64,000 nucleotides of DNA, from assembly GCA_040400875.1 (NCBI GenBank), contig JBBAPK010000004.1, positions 46,026 through 110,025 of the forward strand, in the 5' to 3' direction. This document shows, one piece after another, positions 23,211 to 31,808 of this stretch. The first letter of the stretch is position 1. The number at the start of each line of letters is the position of its first letter. This stretch comes from PBB1 sp040400875. GTDB taxonomy: Bacteria; Pseudomonadota; Gammaproteobacteria; Burkholderiales; Burkholderiaceae_C. The position numbers and the translations under genes were made by a program. Under the pieces are notes generated by a model that was given only the letters and a program-made list of their open reading frames with translations, was not told the origin of the DNA and did no database searches.

Positions 23211-25016
23211 ATGAGTTATCTGGTGCTCGCCCGCAAATACCGTCCACGCAGTTTCGATGCCCTAGTGGGTCAGGAGCACGTGGTGCAGGCACTCGCGAAT
23301 GCGCTCACCCAAGGCCGTTTGCACCACGCGTATCTGTTCACTGGCACGCGGGGCGTGGGCAAGACCACGGTGTCGCGCATCTTGGCCAAATCGCTGAATT
23401 GCGTCGGTGCCGATGGTCAGGGCGGCATCACGGCCAACCCGTGCGGCGTTTGTGATCCATGCCGGGAAATCGATGCCGGCCGCTTCGTTGACTACATCGA
23501 GCTCGATGCCGCCTCCAACCGCAGCGTCGAAGAAATCACCCCGCTGCTGGACCAGGCTGTCTACAAGCCAGTGGTCGGTCGGTTCAAGGTCTACCTGATC
23601 GACGAAGTCCACATGCTGTCTTCACACGCTTTCAATGCGATGTTGAAGACGCTGGAAGAACCGCCCGAGTACCTGAAGTTCGTGCTTGCGACCACCGATC
23701 CGCAAAAGGTGCCCGCCACCGTGCTGTCACGCTGCTTGCAGTTCAACCTGCGGCCTATGGGCGCGCGCACGGTGCAAGATCACCTGGCCCGGGTTCTGGC
23801 CGCTGAAGGCATCGCCGCCGAGGCGGGCGCGTTGCGCTTGTTGTCACGTGCGGCGCGGGGTTCGATGCGCGATGCGCTGTCGGTGACCGATCAGGCCATC
23901 GCGTTTGGCGGCGGTGCGCTCATCGAGTCTGCCGTGCGTGGCATGCTGGGTGCGGTGGACCGCAGTCACGCCATTCGCCTGATCGAAGCGCTGTCTGAGC
24001 GCAATGGCGCGGCGCTGCTGGCCGAGGCCGACTCGCTGCGCGCGCTGGGCCTGTCGGCTGCCGGCACGCTCGAGGAATTAGCCGAATTGTTGCAACAGAT
24101 GGCGGTGGTCCAGGCAGTGCCTGATGCGCTCGATGCGAGTGAGCCCGACGCCGTGGCCGCCGCCAGGCTGTCGTCGTGTCTGGCTGCGGACGAGACCCAA
24201 CTGCTTTACAGCATGGCTCTCCATGGCCGCGGTGAGTTGTCGCTGGCGCCCGATGAGTACTGCGGTCTGGTGATGGTGTTGCTGCGCATGCTGGCGTTTC
24301 TTCCGGCAAGCGCCGAGCCCTCGAGCGAGCGGGCGACCACCGTGGCCAGGCCCCATCAGGCGGCTTCGGTGGCGAGCCGGGTGGCCCGTCGTGATGTGCC
24401 TGTTGCCTTGCACGCGTCTGAGCCCAAGCTCGAGCAGCCCGCGGTGGGCCATTCCACTGCGAAGGTGACGGCCGCCGAGCCCACACCGCCGCCCTGGGTC
24501 GATCTGATCGATGACTTGCCTGAGCCCTTGATGGCGGCGCACGATGAACCGGCCATGCTGAGCACGCCAGTGTCGCCGCCTGTCGCATCAACGCCGCTGG
24601 CCGTGCTCAACCTGACACCGCTTGGCGATCGATGGGCTGCCGTGGTGGGCGAGATGGTGAGTGCCGGCAGCATTGGCGCCATGGTGCGCGAACTGGCACA
24701 ACAGTCGCAGTGCCTGAGCGTCGGTGATCAAGCCGACCCTGCCCTGTGGGTGCTGCAGGTCGATCGTGAAACGCTGCGTTCGGCAGCCCAATGCGACAAG
24801 CTCGAAGCAGCGCTGACACAGCACCTCGGCAGCGTGGTTCGCATCGAGGTGCGTGGCGGTCCGGTCACGGACACGCCGGCTTTGCGCAACGCTGCCGAAC
24901 GCAATCGTCGCCAGCGCGAGGCCGAGCAGATCATTCACGACGATGCGGCTGTGCGCTCCCTGATGGCTCAGTACCCCGGCGCGCGCATCGTGCCCGGCTC
25001 GGTCAAGTACCAATGA
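23211..25016 (+). CDS. dnaX: DNA polymerase III subunits gamma and tau
   Basis: ATPase of the clamp loader. It is 601 aa. Walker A is GTRGVGKTT (45-53), a four-cysteine zinc module follows (CVGADGQGGITANPCGVC, then CREI), Walker B is LIDEVHMLS, and sensor 1 is near LATTDPQKVPATVLSRC. Domain III is followed by a ~90-residue alanine/proline-rich linker and a C-terminal domain for the alpha subunit. No run of more than four A is present, so the E. coli A-AAA-AAG frameshift site that makes gamma is missing; probably only tau is made. A TAGAAT at 23199-23204 sits ~7 bases ahead of the ATG. Confidence 0.97.
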   Translation: MSYLVLARKYRPRSFDALVGQEHVVQALANALTQGRLHHAYLFTGTRGVGKTTVSRILAKSLNCVGADGQGGITANPCGVCDPCREIDAGRFVDYIELDAASNRSVEEITPLLDQAVYKPVVGRFKVYLIDEVHMLSSHAFNAMLKTLEEPPEYLKFVLATTDPQKVPATVLSRCLQFNLRPMGARTVQDHLARVLAAEGIAAEAGALRLLSRAARGSMRDALSVTDQAIAFGGGALIESAVRGMLGAVDRSHAIRLIEALSERNGAALLAEADSLRALGLSAAGTLEELAELLQQMAVVQAVPDALDASEPDAVAAARLSSCLAADETQLLYSMALHGRGELSLAPDEYCGLVMVLLRMLAFLPASAEPSSERATTVARPHQAASVASRVARRDVPVALHASEPKLEQPAVGHSTAKVTAAEPTPPPWVDLIDDLPEPLMAAHDEPAMLSTPVSPPVASTPLAVLNLTPLGDRWAAVVGEMVSAGSIGAMVRELAQQSQCLSVGDQADPALWVLQVDRETLRSAAQCDKLEAALTQHLGSVVRIEVRGGPVTDTPALRNAAERNRRQREAEQIIHDDAAVRSLMAQYPGARIVPGSVKYQ

Positions 25017-25056
25017 CACGGCACACAGTGCTCACATTCACTAAGGAGATCTCAGC

Positions 25057-25383
25057 ATGATGAAGGGTCAGATAGCCGGCTTGATGAAGCAAGCGCAGGC
25101 CATGCAGGACAACTTGAAAAAGGCCCAGGACGAACTCGCCCAGATCGAGGTCGAGGGTCAGTCCGGTGCCGGGTTGGTGAAGGTCACCATGACCTGCAAG
25201 CACGAGGTCAAGCGCGTGGTGATCGACCCCGGCGTGCTGGGCGACGACAAGGACATGCTCGAAGACTTGATCGCTGCAGCCTTCAACGACGCGCTGCGTC
25301 GCGCAGAAGAGGTGTCTCAGGAAAAGATGGGCAAGATCACCGCGGGCATGCCTTTGCCGCCGGGCATGAAGTTCCCGTTTTGA
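25057..25383 (+). CDS. ybaB: YbaB/EbfC nucleoid-associated protein
   Basis: A small DNA-binding dimer affecting nucleoid organisation. It is 108 aa: a helix MMKGQIAGLMKQAQAMQDNL, a central sheet with VEGQSGAGLVKVTM, and a C-terminal helix with a PLPPGMKFPF tail, all typical. An AAGGAG site lies 8 bases before the ATG. The dnaX-ybaB-recR order is conserved. Confidence 0.97.
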   Translation: MMKGQIAGLMKQAQAMQDNLKKAQDELAQIEVEGQSGAGLVKVTMTCKHEVKRVVIDPGVLGDDKDMLEDLIAAAFNDALRRAEEVSQEKMGKITAGMPLPPGMKFPF

Positions 25384-25407
25384 CGCTCACCCTGGTGGGG
25401 GTGCGTG

Positions 25408-25995
25408 ATGGCTGAGCCGGCGCTCGAGGCGCTCATCGACTCGCTGCGCAGCTTGCCGGGCATTGGCGAAAAGTCGGCGCGCCGCATGGCCTTGCACCTG
25501 TTGCAGCACGACCGGCCGGGCGCGCAGCGGCTGGCGCTTTCGTTGCAGGCGGCGGTGGCCAACGTCAGGCACTGCGAGCGCTGCCACACCTTCACTGAAG
25601 GCGCTCTGTGCGGCATTTGCGCTGATGAGCATCGCGATGCCAGGCTTCTCTGTGTGGTCGAGACGCCAGCCGACCAGGCTGCCATGGAGCGCACGGGCAG
25701 CTACGCCGGGTACTACTTCGTCTTGATGGGACGCCTCAGCCCGCTCGATGGCGTCGGGGTGCATGACATCGGTTTGCGCGCGCTGATCGACCGTGCGGCT
25801 CATGCCGCTGTCGAAGAGGTGATCGTGGCCACCAATTTCACCGCCGAAGGCGAAGCCACGGCGCACGCGGTGTCCGAGGCCTTGAAGTCGCGCGGTCTTC
25901 GCGTGACGCGTCTGGCGCGCGGCGTTCCGGTGGGCAGTGAACTCGAATACGTTGATCTCGGCACCATCGCGCACGCGCTGGTCGACCGCCGTTGA
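25408..25995 (+). CDS. recR: recombination mediator RecR
   Basis: Works with RecFO to load RecA at single-stranded gaps. It is 195 aa. A helix-hairpin-helix (SLPGIGEKSARRMALHLL, ~13-30) is followed by a four-cysteine zinc motif (CERCHTFTEGALCGIC, ~57-72), a TOPRIM domain (LLCVVETPAD; ATNFTAEGEATA) and a C-terminal segment. ATG at 25408 is chosen; a GTG lies one codon upstream. Confidence 0.97.
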   Translation: MAEPALEALIDSLRSLPGIGEKSARRMALHLLQHDRPGAQRLALSLQAAVANVRHCERCHTFTEGALCGICADEHRDARLLCVVETPADQAAMERTGSYAGYYFVLMGRLSPLDGVGVHDIGLRALIDRAAHAAVEEVIVATNFTAEGEATAHAVSEALKSRGLRVTRLARGVPVGSELEYVDLGTIAHALVDRR

Positions 25996-26005
25996 GGAGT
26001 CTCCC

Positions 26006-26404
26006 ATGAGCATCTTGTCCACCGGGTGTGTCCTTGTCGCCGCCCTCATGCCCATCACTTGCGCGGGCATCGCCAAGAGCGGTACGTTCTCCAAGCCGCC
26101 CTCGGAAGGCGGCTATGACAACAATGCACCGCGCGAGTGGCTGTCGCGGCAGCAAGGCTGGCGCCAGCGCGCCAACTGGGCGCAATCCAACTGCTTCGAG
26201 GCCCTGCCGTTTTTCATTGGTGCGGTGCTGATCGCTCAGCAGGCTGGCGCCAGTCAGGTTCGAGTGGATGTGCTGGCCGTCAGCTTCATCCTTTTGCGCT
26301 GCGCCTACATCGCGTGCTATCTGGCCGACAAGCCGCTGGCGCGCTCGGTGGCATTCGTGGCCGCGCTGGCGGTCAATGTCGCGTTGCTGCTGTCGGCCGC
26401 CTGA
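26006..26404 (+). CDS. MAPEG-family membrane protein
   Basis: A 132-aa protein with about four membrane helices. It resembles the MAPEG superfamily (glutathione/eicosanoid metabolism): an N-terminal helix (CVLVAALMPITCAGIAKS), a polar loop (DNNAPREWLSRQQGWRQRA), then ANWAQSNCFEALPFFIGAVL with the family-typical N-E-P-F pattern, and a LRCAYIACYLAD helix. Substrate is unknown. Start ATG 26006 with GAGGAG 7 bases upstream. The stop abuts the stop of the convergent transglycosylase. Confidence 0.85.
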   Translation: MSILSTGCVLVAALMPITCAGIAKSGTFSKPPSEGGYDNNAPREWLSRQQGWRQRANWAQSNCFEALPFFIGAVLIAQQAGASQVRVDVLAVSFILLRCAYIACYLADKPLARSVAFVAALAVNVALLLSAA

Positions 26405-28003
26405 TCAACGCGTTGCCACACGCACCTGCTTGGTCGGTGCGGTTGCCGTGGTGCGGGCTTTGGCTGTCTTGGCCGATGCCGTGGTCTTGCCAGGTGTCTT
26501 TCGTGCCGCCACCTTGGTGGGCGCGGTTGCACGGCCCTTGGTCGACTGATAGACAACCACCGGTGAGCCCGCCTTGAAGCGCGCGTCAACGCGCACCGAA
26601 TTCCACTCGGCCACCTGCTTTGCGCTCACGCCGTAGCGTTTGGCCACGCTGGCCACCGACTCACGTGCACCGGCTTTCAGCACCACGCGCTTTCGCGGTG
26701 GCACGTCGGGGGTCAGCATCATGGCGGCGTTGTCCGCCACATGCTCGGCCACATCGACATGCCGACTTTCGTTGCGTGGCACCAGCAGCGTCGAGCCTTG
26801 CTTGACCAGCATGCGCGGCGGAATGCGGTTGACATCGCACAGGTGCTGCTCTGCCATGCCGACGAGCAGAGCCACATCCGCAGGGCTCATGGTCTTGGGA
26901 GCGACCCAGGCCGTCCATGTGGCCAATGGTGAACGGTGAGCGGTGAGTCCGCGAACAAAGGTGCTCGCGTTGTCGTACGGCAGCAGCACCTGCGGCGTTC
27001 CAGCGGCCAGGATCACCGGCTTGTTCATCTGCGGATTCAGCGTCTTGAATTCATCCAGCGTGATGCCAGCCAGCGCAGCGGCTTTGTCCACATCGATATC
27101 GCGCTGAATCGGCACGCTGAGAAAGTAGGGGTGATTGGCTACCGTCGGCAGCGTCAAGCCGAACATCTGGGGCGCGGCAATGATGTTTTTCATCGCCTGC
27201 AGCTTGGGAACGTAAAGGCGAGTCTCATCGGGCATCCTGAGACTCAGATAGTCGGTGGGCAGTCCCGCCTTCTGATTGCGCGCGATGGCCCGCTGCACAT
27301 TGCCTTCGCCCCAGTTGTAAGCCGCAAGTGCCAGATGCCAGTCACCGAACATGCGGTGCAGTCGCTGCAGGTAGTCGAGCGCGGCACGCGTCGAGGCCAG
27401 CACATCGCGCCGGTCGTCGCGAAAGACGTTCTGCGCGAGTGAAAAGGTGCGACCGGTCGCGGGCATGAACTGCCACATGCCCGAGGCCTTGGCCGATGAC
27501 ATCGCCTGAGGGTTGAACGCGCTTTCAATGAACGGCAGCAGCGCCAACTCGGTGGGCATGCCGCGCGCTTCGAGTTCTTCGACGATGTGAAACAGATAGC
27601 GGCCACCGCGAGTGGTCATGCGCTCCACATAGTCGGGGCGGTTCGAATACCAGAGTTCACGCTCGTGCACCAGTGGGGTGTCGATGTCGGGTATCGCAAA
27701 GCCCTGGCGCACTCGCACCCACAGGTCAGCTCTGGCGGCGTCGCTGTCGAGATCAATACGTACATTGGGACGCATCGGATCGATGGGCGCGGCGATCGCG
27801 CCCGACGCCAGAGCCTGACCGAGGGCGTCTGTGCTGTCGGTGCCCGTTTGTCCCGTCGGCTGGCTGGTGGCCAACTGAGTCGAAGATGCCATTTGCTGTG
27901 CGCCGGATTGCGTGGCGCATCCGGAACCCACCCACCACACCGCCAAGCTCAGCGCGCAGGCCAGCCCAAGCCGGCGCATGGAGGTGGGATGCCGATGAAT
28001 CAT
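26405..28003 (-). CDS. mltD: membrane-bound lytic murein transglycosylase D-like, LysM
   Basis: Cleaves peptidoglycan glycan strands with 1,6-anhydro product. It is 532 aa. The N-terminus has a hydrophobic stretch ending in a lipobox-like VGSGC, so it is probably an outer-membrane lipoprotein. The SLT domain shows catalytic glutamate in LLPFIESAFNP, then SSAKASGMWQFMPATGR and LALAAYNWGEGNVQRAI. A C-terminal LysM-like region follows (VVLKAGARESVASVAKRYGV...), then a lysine/alanine/threonine-rich basic tail. ATG 28003 overlaps the gloB stop (ATGA); mltD-gloB is also the E. coli order. Confidence 0.92.
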   Translation of the reverse strand: MIHRHPTSMRRLGLACALSLAVWWVGSGCATQSGAQQMASSTQLATSQPTGQTGTDSTDALGQALASGAIAAPIDPMRPNVRIDLDSDAARADLWVRVRQGFAIPDIDTPLVHERELWYSNRPDYVERMTTRGGRYLFHIVEELEARGMPTELALLPFIESAFNPQAMSSAKASGMWQFMPATGRTFSLAQNVFRDDRRDVLASTRAALDYLQRLHRMFGDWHLALAAYNWGEGNVQRAIARNQKAGLPTDYLSLRMPDETRLYVPKLQAMKNIIAAPQMFGLTLPTVANHPYFLSVPIQRDIDVDKAAALAGITLDEFKTLNPQMNKPVILAAGTPQVLLPYDNASTFVRGLTAHRSPLATWTAWVAPKTMSPADVALLVGMAEQHLCDVNRIPPRMLVKQGSTLLVPRNESRHVDVAEHVADNAAMMLTPDVPPRKRVVLKAGARESVASVAKRYGVSAKQVAEWNSVRVDARFKAGSPVVVYQSTKGRATAPTKVAARKTPGKTTASAKTAKARTTATAPTKQVRVATR

Positions 28004-28776
28004 TGAAAGCTGTTTTTCCATTGCCGCAGTGCGGCAAAGACAGCCACCGGATCTTCGCTGTCACAACCGTGCTGCCTTGCGGCGTCGATCACCGCCGGCT
28101 CGGTGCAGCGCATGAAAGGGTTGACCGCGCTCTCCATGTCGATGCGTGCGGGTAGCGTTGGCAACCCAGCCGCGCGTCGCTCTTCGCACCAGCCCGTGTA
28201 GGCGGCCAGCGCGGCACTGCGGGGCTCCACCGCCCGCGCGAATTTCAGATTAGACAAGGTGTATTCATGGGCGCAACAAACCCGAGTGTCGCCCGGCAAG
28301 CCGGCCAGCAGTTGCAGCGAGTGATGCATTTGCTGCGCAGTTCCCTCGAAAAGCCGACCGCAGCCGGCTGAAAACAGCGTGTCGCCGCAAAAAAGCAGCG
28401 GGGCTTGGCCGATTTGGCGCGAGTCGTGGAAGTAGGCGATGTGTCCGCGCGTGTGACCGGGCACATCGATCACTTCGAAGCGCAAGCCCACCGCGATCGC
28501 GCTGTCCCCGCCGGTCACGGCCGTACAGGCAACGGGAATGGATTCGAGCGCTGGCGCATAGATCGGCACATCGAAGCGGGCGCGCAAGCCGCGCAGTCCG
28601 CCTACGTGGTCCTGATGGTGGTGCGTCACCAGAATCGCCCCCAGTCGCAGCCCCAGACGATCGAGCGCATCGAGTACCGGAGCACAATCGCCCGGATCGA
28701 CCACGGCGGCTTCCACCCCATCGTGAAACATCCAGATGTAGTTGTCAGCAAAAGCGAGCAGTGCGAGCAATTCCAT
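28000..28776 (-). CDS. gloB: hydroxyacylglutathione hydrolase (glyoxalase II)
   Basis: Hydrolyses S-lactoylglutathione in methylglyoxal detoxification. It is a 258-aa metallo-beta-lactamase fold. Metal ligands are in THHHQDHVGG (~51-60), a histidine in VPGHTRGHIAY (~110), an aspartate in LFCGDTLFSAGCGR (~134), and a histidine in CCAHEYTLSNLKFA (~170). The C-terminal substrate-binding domain has the conserved NPFMR. Its ATG overlaps the ATG of the divergent methyltransferase in the sequence CATG (28774-28777). Confidence 0.96.
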   Translation of the reverse strand: MELLALLAFADNYIWMFHDGVEAAVVDPGDCAPVLDALDRLGLRLGAILVTHHHQDHVGGLRGLRARFDVPIYAPALESIPVACTAVTGGDSAIAVGLRFEVIDVPGHTRGHIAYFHDSRQIGQAPLLFCGDTLFSAGCGRLFEGTAQQMHHSLQLLAGLPGDTRVCCAHEYTLSNLKFARAVEPRSAALAAYTGWCEERRAAGLPTLPARIDMESAVNPFMRCTEPAVIDAARQHGCDSEDPVAVFAALRQWKNSFQ

Positions 28777-29593
28777 GGCTGAATCCGAGCCGAGTATACG
28801 TTTCAGCTCTTGGCTGCAGACCCCTCCAGGGACCTATCTTCTCGAGTGGGAACAGCGTTTTCTCGACGCCGCAGTGGCCGATGTGTTCGGCTTTCATGCG
28901 GCGCAGCTGGGGCTGCCCGAACTCGATGCCTTGAGGGCCAATCGCATGCCGCACCGCTGGCGTGCGGTCGACTCGATGGCCAGCAGCCCTACGGCGGTCT
29001 GTCTGGCTTGCGACTTTGATGCCCTGCCGTTCGACAGCCAAAGCCTTGACCTCGTGGTGCTGCCGCACGCACTGGAACTGGCACGCGATCCGCACCTGAC
29101 CTTGCGCGAGGTCGAGCGTGTGTTGATGCCTGAAGGCCGTGTGGTCATCATCGGCTTCAACCCGACCAGTTTGTGGGGCATGCGCCAGCAAGCCTGCGTG
29201 GTGCGCCGGTATCTGGGCCTGGGTCCGAGTCATCCAAGGTTCCTGCCGCGCGACGGTGAACTCATCGCCTACCGACGTTTGCGCGACTGGTTGCGTCTGC
29301 TCAGCTTCGAGGTCGAGACGGGCCGTTTCGGCTGCTACCGCCCGCCGATGAGCTCGGACCAGTGGCTGTCTCGCTTCGCGTGGATGGAAGCTGCGGGAGA
29401 TCGCTGGTGGCCTGTGTTTGGCGCTGTCTATGCGCTGACGGCGATCAAGCGGGTGCGCGGCATGCGATTGGTGGGGCTGGAGCGGGCGCGCCGCCGCAGG
29501 GCGAAAGCCCATCAGGCGGTGGTGACGCAGCAGCAGCCTCGTCGCGTGTTGCTGCTCGATCCGGCACGAGAGCCTGCAGACCATGAGTCATGA
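28775..29593 (+). CDS. YafS-like SAM-dependent methyltransferase
   Basis: A 272-aa class I methyltransferase-like protein. As in E. coli YafS, it has VADVFGFHAAQLG, then DFDALPFDSQSLDLVVLPHAL (motif II/III), then REVERVLMPEGRVVIIGFNPTSLWGMR. The usual glycine-rich motif I is not recognisable, also as in YafS. The target is unknown. The gloB-yafS-rnhA neighbourhood matches E. coli. ATG 28775 is chosen; an in-frame TTG at 28742 exists inside gloB. The last 11 bases overlap rnhA. Confidence 0.85.
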   Translation: MAESEPSIRFSSWLQTPPGTYLLEWEQRFLDAAVADVFGFHAAQLGLPELDALRANRMPHRWRAVDSMASSPTAVCLACDFDALPFDSQSLDLVVLPHALELARDPHLTLREVERVLMPEGRVVIIGFNPTSLWGMRQQACVVRRYLGLGPSHPRFLPRDGELIAYRRLRDWLRLLSFEVETGRFGCYRPPMSSDQWLSRFAWMEAAGDRWWPVFGAVYALTAIKRVRGMRLVGLERARRRRAKAHQAVVTQQQPRRVLLLDPAREPADHES

Positions 29594-30041
29594 GACCGGC
29601 ATCAAGCGGCCCCACGTGACGATCTATACCGACGGCGCGTGCAAGGGCAATCCCGGTCGCGGCGGGTGGGGCGCCTGGCTCAGTTGTGACGACCATGAAA
29701 AGGAGTTGTTCGGTGGAGAAGTGCTCACCACCAACAACCGCATGGAACTCACCGCGGTGATCGAATCACTGGTGTCGCTCAAGCGAACCTGCTCGGTGGT
29801 CGTCTACACCGACAGCGATTACGTGCGCAAGGGTATGACCGAGTGGATCCATGGCTGGAAGCTGCGCGGCTGGAAAACCGCCGATCGCAAGCCGGTGAAA
29901 AACGCCGACCTCTGGCAACGGCTCGATGCCTTGCGATCGCTGCACGAGGTGGAGTGGCGCTGGGTCAAGGGACATTCAGGCGACCCGGGCAACGAGCGGG
30001 CCGACGCGCTTGCCAATCGTGGCGCGGGTGTGGCGGGCTAG
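29583..30041 (+). CDS. rnhA: ribonuclease HI
   Basis: Degrades RNA in RNA-DNA hybrids. It is 152 aa. All catalytic residues are seen: Asp in TIYTDGACKGNPG, Glu in TNNRMELTAV, Asp in YTDSDYVRKG, His in WVKGHSGDPGN, and Asp in NERADALAN. The basic handle region WKLRGWKTADRKPVKN is present. Its start overlaps the methyltransferase gene, so the pair is translationally linked. Confidence 0.98.
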   Translation: MSHETGIKRPHVTIYTDGACKGNPGRGGWGAWLSCDDHEKELFGGEVLTTNNRMELTAVIESLVSLKRTCSVVVYTDSDYVRKGMTEWIHGWKLRGWKTADRKPVKNADLWQRLDALRSLHEVEWRWVKGHSGDPGNERADALANRGAGVAG

Positions 30042-30076
30042 TTTTCACCCCCCTGTCCAGCAGCCGTCTTGGGGCC

Positions 30077-30126
30077 TATACTTGCGGGCTCGCCTTGCCA
30101 CACCCAGTCAGACGCTTCGGGGTGGC
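30077..30126 (+). promoter_or_regulatory. candidate rpsF promoter -10 and leader hairpin
   Basis: TATACT at 30077-30082 could be the -10 of the ribosomal operon. Eight bases after the expected start, GCCAC-A-CCC (30097-30105) pairs with GGG-GTGGC (30119-30126), an 8-bp stem with one bulged A. Many bacteria have an S6:S18-binding autoregulatory leader here; I cannot confirm that this is one. Confidence 0.4.
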
Positions 30127-30156
30127 TTCCAATGTCGGAATTCACAAGGAGATTCA

Positions 30157-30516
30157 ATGCGTCATTACGAAATCGTGCTCTTGATCCATCCAGATCAGAG
30201 CGAACAGGTTCCAGCCATGCTGGAGCGCTACAAGGGTGTCATCACCGCTGGCGGTGGCAAGGTGCACCGCGTCGAGGACTGGGGCCGCCGTCAGATGGCC
30301 TATCTGATCCAGAAGCTGGCCAAGGCTCATTACCTGTGCGTCAACATCGAGTGCACCAAGGAAGTTCTGGCCGAGCTCGAAACGGGCTTTCGCTTCAATG
30401 ACGCCGTGTTGCGCCACCTGACCGTGCTCAAGGCCAAGGCCGAGACAACGCCTTCGGTGATGATGAAGACATCCGACCGCGAAGACCGCCGCTCGCACCA
30501 GGAGTCGATGGCCTGA
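30157..30516 (+). CDS. rpsF: 30S ribosomal protein S6
   Basis: Binds 16S rRNA together with S18. It is 119 aa from the ATG at 30157: MRHYEIVLLIHPDQSEQV, then VHRVEDWGRRQMAYLIQKLAKAHY in two short conserved blocks, then ELETGFRFNDAVLRHLTV. The AAGGAG upstream fixes the start; the long 5' in-frame extension over rnhA is rejected. The C-terminal tail is acidic and basic mixed, as usual in betaproteobacteria. Confidence 0.97.
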   Translation: MRHYEIVLLIHPDQSEQVPAMLERYKGVITAGGGKVHRVEDWGRRQMAYLIQKLAKAHYLCVNIECTKEVLAELETGFRFNDAVLRHLTVLKAKAETTPSVMMKTSDREDRRSHQESMA

Positions 30517-30553
30517 GACGGCTTGGTGATGTCCGCTTGATCGCGCGGCGCCC

Positions 30554-30835
30554 ATGAATCGACTGGTTCTCACGGCTTGTGTGATTGAGCGCGGCGCTTT
30601 GCGCTACACCCCTGCCGGGTTGCCGGCCCTCGATTTGAGCCTCAGGCATGAATCGCAGGTCACGCAAAACGGCTTGCCGCGTCAGGTTTCCATGGAAATC
30701 AAGGCGCGGGCAGTAGGCGACATCACCGGCAGCTTGAGCCGGATTGAACTGGGAAGCATGCACGGTTTTGCCGGCTTTCTGGGTTCGCAGCGCAACGGCA
30801 GAGGCATCGTTTTTCACGTGACCGAACTGGACTGA
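30554..30835 (+). CDS. priB: primosomal replication protein N (PriB)
   Basis: A single-stranded-DNA-binding OB-fold dimer that helps restart replication with PriA. It is 93 aa: MNRLVLTACVIERGALRYTP, then LDLSLRHESQ and EIKARAVGDITG. Location between rpsF and rpsR is the classic position. It is usually cotranscribed with them. Confidence 0.95.
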   Translation: MNRLVLTACVIERGALRYTPAGLPALDLSLRHESQVTQNGLPRQVSMEIKARAVGDITGSLSRIELGSMHGFAGFLGSQRNGRGIVFHVTELD

Positions 30836-30881
30836 TGTCCGCAACGGTCAGTACCCGAACAAAGTTTGAAAGAGGTTTCAT

Positions 30882-31172
30882 ATGGCACCGCCCCGTGGTA
30901 AAGGCAAGTTTTCCAAAGATCGCAAGCCCAAGCGCAACCAGCAATCGCTGCTGTTTCGCCGCAAGCGTTTCTGCCGGTTCACCGTCACTGGTGTGACCGA
31001 GATCGACTACAAGGACGTCGACACCCTGCGCGACTTCATCGGCGAGAACGGCAAGATCACGCCGGCCCGCCTGACCGGCACACGCGCTTTCTTCCAGCGC
31101 CAGTTGACCACCTGCATCAAGCGGGCTCGGTTCCTGGCGATGTTGCCCTACAGTGATCAGCATCGCGTCTGA
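30882..31172 (+). CDS. rpsR: 30S ribosomal protein S18
   Basis: Partner of S6 on the small subunit platform. It is 96 aa, with a basic N-terminus (PRGKGKFSKDRKPKRNQQ) and the family core YKDVDTLRDFIGENGKITPA and GTRAFFQRQLTTCIKRARFL. It is slightly longer at the N-terminus than E. coli S18 (75 aa), as common in Burkholderiales. A GAAAGAGG site precedes the ATG. Confidence 0.98.
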   Translation: MAPPRGKGKFSKDRKPKRNQQSLLFRRKRFCRFTVTGVTEIDYKDVDTLRDFIGENGKITPARLTGTRAFFQRQLTTCIKRARFLAMLPYSDQHRV

Positions 31173-31185
31173 GTAAGGAACGATC

Positions 31186-31638
31186 ATGCAAATCATCTTG
31201 CTCGAAAAAGTGGCCAACCTAGGCAACCTCGGTGACGTGGTTCAGGTCAAGAACGGCTACGCACGCAACTTCCTGATTCCCACCCGTGCGGCACGTCGCG
31301 CCACCACGGCTGCGATTGCCGAGTTCGAAGCCAAGCGCGCCGATCTCGAAAAAGCTGCGGCAGTCAAGCTGGCCGAAGCGCAGGCGCTGGCCGAGAAAAT
31401 GGCCGGCCGCACCGTGCACATCACCCAGAAGGCCGGTGTTGACGGACGACTGTTCGGCTCTGTCACCAACAACGACATCGCCGAGGCGCTCACGCGCATC
31501 GACTTCAAGGTGCTCAAGTCGCAGGTTCGCCTGCCCAACGGCCCGCTGAAGACGGTTGGCGAGCACCTGGTGACGGTGGCCCCGCACTCCGACGTGGTGG
31601 TTGAGGTGAAGGTGGTGGTGGTGGGCGAAGTCGCCTGA
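31186..31638 (+). CDS. rplI: 50S ribosomal protein L9
   Basis: A two-domain L9 of 150 aa. The N-terminal rRNA-binding domain MQIILLEKVANLGNLGDVVQ (first 20 residues), with NGYARNFLIP, is joined by a long alanine-rich helix to a C-terminal domain (DGRLFGSVTNNDIAEAL). It ends the rpsF-priB-rpsR-rplI operon at a strong terminator. Confidence 0.98.
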   Translation: MQIILLEKVANLGNLGDVVQVKNGYARNFLIPTRAARRATTAAIAEFEAKRADLEKAAAVKLAEAQALAEKMAGRTVHITQKAGVDGRLFGSVTNNDIAEALTRIDFKVLKSQVRLPNGPLKTVGEHLVTVAPHSDVVVEVKVVVVGEVA

Positions 31639-31662
31639 TCACGACTTTCCTTCGTCGCTTCG

Positions 31663-31688
31663 AAAGGCCGGCACTGCCGGCCTTTTTT
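31663..31688 (+). terminator. intrinsic terminator after rplI
   Basis: A 10-bp stem AAAGGCCGGC/GCCGGCCTTT (31663-31672 with 31676-31685), 3-nt loop, T-run through 31688. Confidence 0.9.
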
Positions 31689-31808
31689 CATGGCTTTTGT
31701 GAACCGTCGGGGTGATCGATCGGGCTGGCTTGATTTCCACCGGTCATGCCCAGCATTTGCACAGCTTTACCCACAGGCGATCGGCCGCCCCGAACTTATG
31801 ATGGGCCG

